A stretch of 64,000 bases of DNA from Bacteroidales bacterium (lineage in GTDB: Bacteria; Bacteroidota; Bacteroidia; Bacteroidales; UBA10428). Below, one piece after another: positions 44,109 through 51,697 of this stretch. Both the position numbers and the translations under genes were made by a program. A model generated the notes under the pieces. It saw nothing but the letters and a program-made list of their open reading frames with translations, searched no databases and had not been told where the DNA came from. Numbering within the stretch: position 1 is the first letter of the stretch; every line of letters starts with the position of its first letter. The stretch lies in assembly GCA_035299085.1 (NCBI GenBank), contig DATGXG010000022.1:1-64000 (forward strand). Reading direction: 5' to 3'.

Positions 44109-44828
44109 ATGAATATGATAAAATACCTGGCATTTACCTGCTTTCTGTTAACGATTTCAATCACCGGCAAAACCCAGACTGCTGTGAATGATTTGCTTGA
44201 ATCGGGTAAAAAGAAACATGAAAAAGGTGCTCCTGAGGCAGCAATTAAGGACTACTCCAAAGCTATTGAACTCGACGGCAAAAACGCTGATGCCTATTAT
44301 TTTCGCGGGAACTCCTATTTCGCGCTGGAGAAATACAACGAGGCAGCCGAGGATTTTTCAACTGCGCTGAAACTGAAACCCGACTATAAGGATGCTTTGT
44401 TTAACAGGGCCAATTCATGGTATGAACTGGGAAAATTTACCTCTGCCATTGACGATTTGACCCGGTTAATCAAAGAAGATCCGGAATCTGCGGATGCCTT
44501 TTTTACAAGAGGAAACTGCTATTATAAGACAGGGGAATACAAACAGGCGCTGAATGACTTCACAAAAGGTCTTGAACTCAACGCCAGCGATCCCGACGGA
44601 TACTACGACAGGGCGAATACTTACTATAATCTCGGGATGTTCGACGCTGCCGTAAGCGATTACACAAAGGCCATTTCGTTACAGGATGAAACCTTTGATT
44701 TCTATTTCAACAGGGCATTGGCCTATTTTTCACTTGAAATGAACGACAAAGCCTGTAAAGATCTGCAAAAAGCGTCTGAATTAGGGGACGACCAGGCTAA
44801 GGAATATGCGAAGGAATTGTGTAAATAG
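44109..44828 (+). CDS. Secreted tetratricopeptide repeat protein
   Basis: A 239-residue protein with a signal peptide (about 1-20) and about six consecutive TPR units, for example AIKDYSKAIELDGKNADAYY, AAEDFSTALKLKPDYKDALF and ALNDFTKGLELNASDPDGYY. It ends in a short Sel1-like tail. A second ATG at 44115 is possible. Probably a periplasmic scaffold, paired with the small basic protein upstream. Confidence 0.85.
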   Translation: MNMIKYLAFTCFLLTISITGKTQTAVNDLLESGKKKHEKGAPEAAIKDYSKAIELDGKNADAYYFRGNSYFALEKYNEAAEDFSTALKLKPDYKDALFNRANSWYELGKFTSAIDDLTRLIKEDPESADAFFTRGNCYYKTGEYKQALNDFTKGLELNASDPDGYYDRANTYYNLGMFDAAVSDYTKAISLQDETFDFYFNRALAYFSLEMNDKACKDLQKASELGDDQAKEYAKELCK

Positions 44829-45131
44829 GTTTGAAAGAAGTTTGAGGTTTGAAGTTTGAAGAAGAAGTTAGAATTATGAAGCGCACAAACGGCGAAGCCT
44901 TGAAAGGATGCCAGGCGAAGTCTCCGACTTCGTCAGATGCTAGGCGAAGTCTCCGACTTCGTCTTGCAGCTCTTATACGCATCACAGCTTAATCAAATAT
45001 TTAAAAGAATCACCAGATACCGTTCAGACGAAGTCAGAGACTTCGCCTGGCATTAGAAGCACTAATACAACAATATTCCTTATAGCAAACTATTTCTTTG
45101 CGGTTAAATAGAAACGCTCTCATATCTGTCA
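44829..45131. repeat. Intergenic region with heptamers, a 16-bp unit and three palindromic 27-mers
   Basis: This 303-bp gap contains no gene. It holds three heptamers, TTTGAGG TTTGAAG TTTGAAG (44841-44861); the 16-bp word CAAACGGCGAAGCCTT (44886-44901) that is tandemly repeated at the window start; and three copies of a 27-bp element, ATGCCAGGCGAAGTCTCCG..., at 44908-44934, 44937-44963 and, inverted with one mismatch, 45027-45053. Each 27-mer contains the palindrome CGAAGTC-TCC-GACTTCG. The inverted third copy could pair with either of the first two to form a long stem. Confidence 0.88.
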
Positions 45132-46034
45132 TCAGAAATCAAACGAATACGACACCCCCGCATCAAAATAAACCAACGGATCGCCGGATAAATAATCCGG
45201 CTGGTTCATCGGCAACATGATATACAATCCTGCGTTGATACCGAAATTTCCGATTGTATAGGTTACCGGCAGGCTGAGTGAGAGCCCTGTGAGCTTAAAT
45301 GAATCCTGGGCTTTATTTTCAAGGTATTCATTGATGATCTCCTTACCGTTTTTCCCGGGATGCCTGATCATTTCACTGATTACATAACGTCGTAATGACT
45401 TTGAATAAACCAGCATGTAATTATAAAAGCCGGAATAGTTCTCTAACTGTTCAATATAATAAAGATTCAGGTATTCATAGTTACCGAAATTGAGATCGGC
45501 CTCCGGCATTATCGATAATACAGCATTCCTGAATAAAAACTTGTTCAGCGTAATCATGTAATAATTCCTTGCCATGGCATATAACGTATGCTGCTGACCG
45601 CTCAGGTATCCTGATGTAAGTCCTGCACTTACAATACGATTATGATAATCCGCATCCACACGCCAGTCGCGCCGGAACATGGTATTGAATGCATTTGAAT
45701 TCCTGCTGAAAACAAATCTGGTGTAAGACGGATAAATACTGAAATGTTCTGAGATCTTCCATGTGTATCCCAGTACAAAATCGGTTTCAGTTGAAAAATT
45801 CTTCAGCGAATCATCTGAATTGGCAATAAAACTGCTCATAGCGGTTGCATCAATTCCCCAGCTGCTCATGAATGACACGGCAGGCGACAATGCAGGCTGT
45901 TTAACCGTTGAATTGATATTCTGAACCACATTGTTGTTGGTCATGTAATCGACTGAAAACAGCATCGTTTGCTGTCCGATTAATGGAATCAGAAAAAAAA
46001 GTCCGGAGAGAGTTAAAAATAACCGGTGCCTCAT
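45132..46034 (-). CDS. Predicted outer-membrane beta-barrel protein, function unknown
   Basis: A 300-residue protein with a signal peptide (about 1-20, LIPLIGQQ) and alternating amphipathic beta strands ending in an aromatic residue (AGVSYSFDF), as in small outer-membrane barrels. I do not recognise a family. It is transcribed away from the riboswitch-led B12 locus and shares its upstream region, so it may or may not relate to it. The barrel call rests on strand periodicity and the terminal phenylalanine. Confidence 0.6.
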   Translation of the reverse strand: MRHRLFLTLSGLFFLIPLIGQQTMLFSVDYMTNNNVVQNINSTVKQPALSPAVSFMSSWGIDATAMSSFIANSDDSLKNFSTETDFVLGYTWKISEHFSIYPSYTRFVFSRNSNAFNTMFRRDWRVDADYHNRIVSAGLTSGYLSGQQHTLYAMARNYYMITLNKFLFRNAVLSIMPEADLNFGNYEYLNLYYIEQLENYSGFYNYMLVYSKSLRRYVISEMIRHPGKNGKEIINEYLENKAQDSFKLTGLSLSLPVTYTIGNFGINAGLYIMLPMNQPDYLSGDPLVYFDAGVSYSFDF

Positions 46035-46060
46035 GGAGTATTATTTGTTGATAATGGTAT

Positions 46061-46091
46061 CAAAAGTACAAATATACCGTCAGTTATCAAG
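46061..46091 (-). promoter_or_regulatory. Candidate promoter of the 45132-46034 gene
   Basis: On the minus strand, TACTTTTG (46068-46061) matches TAnnTTTG, with CTTG (46091-46088) 19 bp upstream as a three-of-four -33. A second TATATTTG overlaps at 46076-46069. Confidence 0.5.
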
Positions 46092-46129
46092 TGTTTATAA
46101 TTATCGGGCCTTTCCTGTCTTATTTTTTC

Positions 46130-46137
46130 TATCTTTG
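46130..46137 (+). promoter_or_regulatory. -7 element in front of the cobalamin riboswitch
   Basis: TATCTTTG matches TAnnTTTG perfectly and would start transcription around 46143-46145, at the 5' edge of the riboswitch fold. No TTTG is found at 19-21 bp upstream. Confidence 0.55.
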
Positions 46138-46140
46138 TTC

Positions 46141-46315
46141 ACGGTTATGGTTTCGATCCCGGATTCCGGGATTGGATAATAGGGAATCAGGTGAGAATCC
46201 TGAACAGTTCCCGCTGCTGTAATCTCTGTGTGATTGCTGACAATACCCTGCCACTGTTCCAAAAAAGGGATGGGAAGGCGTCAGCAAAGAGAAAGTCAGA
46301 AGACCTGCCATGATC
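46141..46315 (+). promoter_or_regulatory. Cobalamin (B12) riboswitch
   Basis: The 5' leader has the conserved core of adenosylcobalamin-type riboswitches: a GGTGAGAATCC segment (46189-46199), CAGTTCCCGCTGCTGTAA, the GCCACTG box (46250-46256), GGGATGGGAAGGCG (46267-46280) and the full B12 box AGTCAGAAGACCTGCC (46294-46309). It ends 35 bp before the BtuB-like start codon. When cobalamin binds, expression of the following uptake genes is expected to fall, here probably through access to the start codon, because no terminator with a U-tract is seen. Confidence 0.96.
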
Positions 46316-46344
46316 AGTATTGTTCGGGAATAAACAACATAATC

Positions 46345-48327
46345 ATGGGACGGCTTCATTGCTTTTTATTTTTTTTCTTCGGTTTTGTTTCACTGCATTC
46401 ATTTTTGCTTTCGCAGGATATGCCTGTAAAGGAAGTTAACCCGGTTATTGTTGAATCCAACCGTAAGTTTTTTACCGATGATCAGATTATAAGAAATGTG
46501 ATTGTAAAGCCGGCACTTGCCGAACAATACACGGGACTTGCTGAAATGCTCGGGAAAACAAGCTCGGTGAATATCCGGAATTACGGTGCTGCAGGTTCAC
46601 TTGCATCGATATCCATGCAGGGAACAGGAAGCAACCATACCCTTGTAACGTGGAACGGAATTCCGCTTAATTCACCCACGACAGGTCAGGCGGATCTTTC
46701 GCTGATACCCACAGCATTTGTTCAAAGCGTTGATGTGATTAACGGTGCATCGGGCAGTCTTTTCGGAAGTGGCACTTTCGGAGGAACAGTGAACCTGGAT
46801 AATCAACCCGATTGGAATAACAGGGCATCCGCACAGTATATTTTCAATGCGGGCAGCTTCGGCTCTTTCGGAAATCATCTTTTTCTTAAGGCCGGCAACC
46901 GACACCTCCAATATCAGTTGTCTGCCATGCAGGCCGTGGCAAAAAATGATTTCAGATACAGGGACCATTACCGTTTTGAAGATCCGTATATTACTAACAG
47001 CCATAATGCATACAGGTCGTTCGGTTTACTCCAGAATGCATGGATTAACCTTGAAAAGGCAGGAACCATAGAAGCAGGAATCTGGTACCAGCTAAAATCG
47101 CTACAACTTCCGGCACTTATGGGTTCCTATAAATCAAGTCAGGCTGATCAAAAGGACAGTGTTTTCAGAACCTTCGTGAATTATAGCAAAAAATGGGACA
47201 AGTCAGCTTTAACCATCCGTACCGCTTATCTTTCAGATTTTCTCAACTACAGGGATAAATCAGAAACTGATTCAACATGGACCCTTGACTCAAAAATCGC
47301 AACAAGCCGGTTCATCAGTGAGGCGGATTACAGGATTTTCATTACATCCAACCTGGTGGCCGGAGGTGGAATTAACTATAACTACCTGGCCGGCCGTTCA
47401 AATAATTACGGCGGTTTGGTAAAAGAAAATGAATATGCCCTTTACGGCGGGTTGAAGTACATTTTGAAAAAGATCATTCTGAACACAGCTGTTAGAAAAA
47501 CATTTTATGAAGGCTTAAATCCTGATCCCCAATTCTCTGCCGGAATTCGTTACCAGGTAAGTGACCGTTTCAATGTACGATCTGCTTATTCAACCAAATT
47601 CAGAAGGCCGGGTTTCAATGAAAAATACTGGCGTCCGGGTGGTAATCCCGAATTGAACCCTGAAAAGGGAAGGGGAGTTGACATATCTTTTGAATATACT
47701 TGCAGAGACGCGATGCATCAGACAGACGCGATAAATCGCGTCTCTACGGCTGCATCTCGATCATCATTCATCAATGCCAGGATCACAGGTTATTACCAAA
47801 CCGTGGATAACTGGATACAGTGGATCATGCGCGATTCAATAACCCCGGTTGAATATAAAAAAGTCAAAGCCGGTGGAATTGAAAGCTGGATTGATTTCGG
47901 AGTAACAAGCGGTGACTATTCTATCAATGGTTCTTTAAATTATAATTTTCACCATTCGGTCATTGCACGAACTTTTGACGATAAAGAAATTTACAGGGGC
48001 AAACAATTAATATACACGCCACGACACACGTTCAGGATGAACACCGAGATTCATCGCAAAGGAATCATGGCCGGTGTATTTACATCCTATACAGGAAAAA
48101 GAGAAACAGTTGAAACAGCTGATCGTGCCGTTCAATTGCCCTCTTATTGGACTATTGACCTGACAACAGGAATAGAAAAGCAGATCAATCAAATCCCTAT
48201 AGCGCTTTTTTTCCGGGTTGAGAATATACTCGATCAATCGTATGAAGTAATCCGGTCATACCCGATGCCTGGCAGAAGCTATCACATTACCGCCTCGGTA
48301 GGCTTTTCACACAATCAATCGAAATAA
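46345..48327 (+). CDS. btuB: BtuB-like TonB-dependent corrinoid receptor
   Basis: A 660-residue outer-membrane receptor with a signal peptide (1-23, ending HSFLLSQ), a TonB-dependent plug domain (GAAGSLASISMQGTGSNHTL, GIPLNSPTTGQADLSLIP, INGASGSLFGSGTFGGTVNL) and a barrel with EKYWRPGGNPELNPEKGRG and the RVENILDQSYEVIRSYPMPG C-terminal signature. It lacks the carboxypeptidase-like N-terminal domain of SusC. The cobalamin riboswitch directly upstream makes B12 or another corrinoid the likely cargo. The start at 46345 avoids translating the riboswitch. About 14-16 residues near 451-466 are encoded by an inserted palindromic repeat. Confidence 0.92.
   Translation: MGRLHCFLFFFFGFVSLHSFLLSQDMPVKEVNPVIVESNRKFFTDDQIIRNVIVKPALAEQYTGLAEMLGKTSSVNIRNYGAAGSLASISMQGTGSNHTLVTWNGIPLNSPTTGQADLSLIPTAFVQSVDVINGASGSLFGSGTFGGTVNLDNQPDWNNRASAQYIFNAGSFGSFGNHLFLKAGNRHLQYQLSAMQAVAKNDFRYRDHYRFEDPYITNSHNAYRSFGLLQNAWINLEKAGTIEAGIWYQLKSLQLPALMGSYKSSQADQKDSVFRTFVNYSKKWDKSALTIRTAYLSDFLNYRDKSETDSTWTLDSKIATSRFISEADYRIFITSNLVAGGGINYNYLAGRSNNYGGLVKENEYALYGGLKYILKKIILNTAVRKTFYEGLNPDPQFSAGIRYQVSDRFNVRSAYSTKFRRPGFNEKYWRPGGNPELNPEKGRGVDISFEYTCRDAMHQTDAINRVSTAASRSSFINARITGYYQTVDNWIQWIMRDSITPVEYKKVKAGGIESWIDFGVTSGDYSINGSLNYNFHHSVIARTFDDKEIYRGKQLIYTPRHTFRMNTEIHRKGIMAGVFTSYTGKRETVETADRAVQLPSYWTIDLTTGIEKQINQIPIALFFRVENILDQSYEVIRSYPMPGRSYHITASVGFSHNQSK
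47704..47745. repeat. Palindromic repeat inserted in frame in the btuB-like gene
   Basis: Outer 11-bp arms AGAGACGCGAT (47704-47714) and ATCGCGTCTCT (47735-47745) are perfect inverted repeats, with a second inner copy of AGACGCGAT (47724-47732) that can also pair. It encodes approximately RDAMHQTDAINRVSTA without a stop or frameshift. A degenerate relative lies at 19250-19272. Confidence 0.9.
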
Positions 48328-48338
48328 ATACCTGTCTT

Positions 48339-49391
48339 ATGAAATACTTGATTTTAATGTTGCTTCCATTGTTCTGTATTTTTGTGTCGTGCGAAAAAGA
48401 TGATCCAACAAATACCGACACGGGATATTCCAAAGGAATTTTTATTGTTAACGAAGGTTCATATAATGCGAACAATGGCTCAATAAGCCATATGAAGAAT
48501 GAAACCAGCGAAGTTGAAAATTACATTTTTGATGCGGTCAACGGGCGTTCCGCTGGGGATATACTGCAATCCTTTTCAGTGGCGAATGACACCCTGGGCA
48601 TTTTAGTTGTAAATAATTCGGCAAAGATTGAGATCGTTAACCTGAAAACTTTTGCTGTAATTAAAGAACCTTTGCCAATCGAATATCCAAGGTATTTTAT
48701 CCAGGCAGATGCCGGTAAAGGATATGTTTCAGCCGGAAGAATGCAGGGATATCTACATGTGATCAACCTGTCAACCTTAACTGAAACCGATAGCATTAAA
48801 GTGGGCTACGGGCCGGAAATTATGGTAAAATCGGGTAATGATGTATTGGTGGCAAACAGCGGGGGTTGGGCATCCGATTCTACTGTCTATGTTGTTGATC
48901 CCGTCTCAGACGCAATCACCGATACGTTTTATACCGAAAAATGCCCGGTTGATATGGCCCTTGACAATGAAGGGAACATTTGGGTATATTGCAAGGGATA
49001 TACTAACTACACGGATATTGAAACAGGATCGTTTCTTCAGAAAATCGACGCTTCTACGGGGAATGTATTGTGGCAACAACAGGTGGGTACGGCGCTCGAT
49101 TACTCTTCCACACCTGCCAAATTAGCCATTTCGGATGACGGAAACAGTATGTATTATTTACGTCCTGACGGCATTTATAAACTCAATCCGGCATCGCCGG
49201 TGATTGCCGGTGCTCCTTTCCTGACAGGCAATTTTTATGGTGTCGATGTTAATCCTGAAAACGGGCATGTATACGTTTTTGAATCCGTATTTTCAGGAAG
49301 CGGAACCATGAAAATAGTTGATTCCACAGGCAATATAATTAAAGAAGTCTCTGTAGGCATAGGTCCGAGCAGTGCCATATTCAGGCTGTAG
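48339..49391 (+). CDS. btuG: BtuG-like surface lipoprotein, YncE/DUF5074 beta-propeller type
   Basis: A 350-residue lipoprotein (lipobox FVSC, C18) made of beta-propeller-like repeats: KGIFIVNEGSYNANNGSISH, IEIVNLKTFAVIKEPLP, LHVINLSTLTETDSIKVGYG, VYVVDPVSDAITDTFYTEK. Bacteroides carry BtuG, a surface propeller lipoprotein that captures B12 with very high affinity and hands it to BtuB; the position 11 bp after the BtuB-like gene behind a cobalamin riboswitch fits that role. The symbol is an inference from fold and context, not from shared ligand residues. The stop codon is part of a GGCTGTA repeat array. Confidence 0.8.
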   Translation: MKYLILMLLPLFCIFVSCEKDDPTNTDTGYSKGIFIVNEGSYNANNGSISHMKNETSEVENYIFDAVNGRSAGDILQSFSVANDTLGILVVNNSAKIEIVNLKTFAVIKEPLPIEYPRYFIQADAGKGYVSAGRMQGYLHVINLSTLTETDSIKVGYGPEIMVKSGNDVLVANSGGWASDSTVYVVDPVSDAITDTFYTEKCPVDMALDNEGNIWVYCKGYTNYTDIETGSFLQKIDASTGNVLWQQQVGTALDYSSTPAKLAISDDGNSMYYLRPDGIYKLNPASPVIAGAPFLTGNFYGVDVNPENGHVYVFESVFSGSGTMKIVDSTGNIIKEVSVGIGPSSAIFRL

Positions 49392-49456
49392 GCTGTAGGC
49401 TGTAGACAGCAGGCGGTAAATTATAACCTATAGCCTATAGTCTATAGTCTATAGTC
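49384..49456. repeat. Two period-7 arrays between the btuG-like and protease genes
   Basis: Three heptamers of GGCTGTA (49384-49404), the first overlapping the stop codon, are followed after a gap by four heptamers CCTATAG, CCTATAG, TCTATAG, TCTATAG (49427-49454). The reverse complement of the second array (CTATAGG) resembles the first (CTGTAGG), so the two arrays form a degenerate inverted pair. A T-run (49456-49464) follows, so they could act as a weak terminator. Confidence 0.88.
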
Positions 49457-49478
49457 TTTTTTTTGGTACCTTTACCGA

Positions 49479-51611
49479 ATGATTAACTGCCTGAAAATCC
49501 GCCATACAATAGTATTGATTTTGATTCTTTTTTGTATCGGGAGTGGGTTGAAGGCGCAATTAACAAGGCCCGGAAGTCCGATTCCGGCAAGTTCCAGTGA
49601 ACTTTCTGAATTACAGGTTATTAGTATTCCTGTTTCAACAGCCCTTGTTAAGGAAGCCATGCAATCCCGGGATACTTCCTATCTAAAAATGGCTTCTTCA
49701 GGCTTGCTGATCGATCTAGACTATTCACCTGAAAACTCCGGCACTTGGGATACTCTCAATGATGGCATGAAAATCTGGAGAATAGCCTTTCATGTGGAGG
49801 GTGCAGCGGTATTGAACCTGATCTTCACGCCATGGACGATTGAAAAAGGCGTAAAGGTTTTCACGAGCGACAGGAACCGCGAACAGATCCACGGGGCCTA
49901 CACCGATTTGAATAACAAGCGGATTAATATGCTTGCCACATCGGAGATAACCGGTGATGTAATCGTTGTTGAAATGCAGGTTCCCGTGTGGTGTAAAAAT
50001 TACGGATCATTTGGCATTTCAGGCATGGGCTGCGATTTCAAAAGAAGTAATTCGCTCACAACCGAAAAAGATGGCTGGTACGGTTGGGCCGGCCTTTGCA
50101 ATGTGGATATAAATTGTACTTCGAACGCCCTGGTTCAGAAATTAAAAAATTCGGTTGTTCGAATTGTATATAAGGGTCATGAACGGTGCACAGGCGTACT
50201 TATAAACAATACAGGACAGGACGGCGTCAATTATGTTCTTACCGCAGGGCATTGCCTTACAAAGGAGGAAAATGCCAATACTGCGGTGTTTTATTTTCAG
50301 TATGAAAGTCCGTATTGCAATGGTCCCGACGGATATACCGGGAAATCAATATCCGGAGCCACAATAAGAGCCCGAAGCAGCAAGGTTGATTTCGCACTTG
50401 TAGAACTTCTGGAGCCCATTCCTTTGTCGTTTCATCCTTATTATGCCGGATGGGACAAAACTGGAAATATTCCTCAATCAGGTATCACGATTCACCATCC
50501 GCTCGGCGATGTAAAAAAGGTGTCTGCCGAGGAAAATCCTCTTGTTAAGTCAACTTTCGGGGGACAATATGATCCTGACAAGCACTGGATGATAAGGCAT
50601 TGGGAATCAGGCACCACTGAGCCCGGGTCATCCGGGGCTCCTTTCTTTGATCAGTCGGGGCGGATCAGGGGAACGCTTACCGGGGGACTAGCCACCTGTG
50701 AAAGCCCGGTGGAAGATTATTTTGAAATGTTCAGTCATGACTGGATTGATTACCCGGCTCCTGAAAACCAGCTTGCCGTTTGGCTCGATCCACAAAATAC
50801 ACAACCTTCTATTCTTGACGGGTATGATCCCTATTCTGACTTCTGGGCAACCGGAGATACACTGAATCACATCAGTAAAGATGAAACGCTTGTTTCTGCT
50901 CCTTCCGGCCGCGACCTTACTCAATTCGCCGAGCAATTCAGCGAATCAGAAAGTAAAATGATTTCCGGGCTTATATTGGATGTTGCGAAAAGCTATGCTG
51001 CAGCTGAAGACCGGTATATTAAAGTGAAAATTTGGAGTGGAGGTGACAAACCCGGAAATGTGGTTTATGAACAGACAGTATTCCTGGCTGACCTTTCGGG
51101 GGAAGGAAGAAATTTTATTTCATTTGATTCCGTGGTATCAGCGGGTAAATCGTTTTTTGCAGGGTATGAACTGTTCCCCGATGAACCTGCCGACACTTTT
51201 GCCACTTACATGGTTAATGACAGGCCATCCGGACAAAATACAGCTTTTGTGTATGATGGAATATCCTGGTTGACGATGACCGGTTATACATCTGTAAATT
51301 CTTCTTTTGCCATTTTTCCCGTAGTTTTCAATTCGGGTGCTATTCCCGCTGAAAACCTGCAGGACCCGGATATTATTGTGTATCCGAATCCGGCCACCTC
51401 TTTTCTCAGGATACAGTTTAGTCATATCACCACAGCCCCTGTAACAATCAGTTTATACAATTTTCAGGGCCAGCTTGTTTATGAAAAAGAATTCCAGGCC
51501 TACCAGCATATTATTCCGGTTTCATTGAAACCGTTATCGGACGGTGCGTACATAGTGAAAATACTGCAGGAGAACAAAACAAGTTTTTTGAAAGTCAGCA
51601 TTGTAAAATAA
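49479..51611 (+). CDS. T9SS-secreted trypsin-like serine protease
   Basis: A 710-residue secreted protein. Signal peptide about 1-26; an N-terminal propeptide-like region; a trypsin-fold domain (about 215-430) with H258 in YVLTAGHCLT, D304 in SKVDFALVEL and S385 in PGSSGAPFF, and several cysteines (including TCESPVED). The layout resembles lysyl-endopeptidase-like (Achromobacter protease I) enzymes. A beta-sandwich domain follows (about 460-620), then a T9SS type A C-terminal sorting domain (about 635-710, VYPNPATSFLRIQF, GAYIVKI). It is expected on the surface or outside the cell. Its place between the BtuG-like and ABC-importer genes of a B12 locus is unusual. Confidence 0.9.
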   Translation: MINCLKIRHTIVLILILFCIGSGLKAQLTRPGSPIPASSSELSELQVISIPVSTALVKEAMQSRDTSYLKMASSGLLIDLDYSPENSGTWDTLNDGMKIWRIAFHVEGAAVLNLIFTPWTIEKGVKVFTSDRNREQIHGAYTDLNNKRINMLATSEITGDVIVVEMQVPVWCKNYGSFGISGMGCDFKRSNSLTTEKDGWYGWAGLCNVDINCTSNALVQKLKNSVVRIVYKGHERCTGVLINNTGQDGVNYVLTAGHCLTKEENANTAVFYFQYESPYCNGPDGYTGKSISGATIRARSSKVDFALVELLEPIPLSFHPYYAGWDKTGNIPQSGITIHHPLGDVKKVSAEENPLVKSTFGGQYDPDKHWMIRHWESGTTEPGSSGAPFFDQSGRIRGTLTGGLATCESPVEDYFEMFSHDWIDYPAPENQLAVWLDPQNTQPSILDGYDPYSDFWATGDTLNHISKDETLVSAPSGRDLTQFAEQFSESESKMISGLILDVAKSYAAAEDRYIKVKIWSGGDKPGNVVYEQTVFLADLSGEGRNFISFDSVVSAGKSFFAGYELFPDEPADTFATYMVNDRPSGQNTAFVYDGISWLTMTGYTSVNSSFAIFPVVFNSGAIPAENLQDPDIIVYPNPATSFLRIQFSHITTAPVTISLYNFQGQLVYEKEFQAYQHIIPVSLKPLSDGAYIVKILQENKTSFLKVSIVK

Positions 51612-51697
51612 GTTATGGAATTATGTTAACTTTTTAGTACACAAAAAGGTAACTTTTCCCTTAAAACTCAGTAAAAACAGGAACTTATAGCCTTGTT

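Noticed and set aside
46234..46344. Longer reading frame upstream of the btuB-like gene
   Set aside because: It would translate through the B12 riboswitch, and a normal signal peptide starts at 46345.
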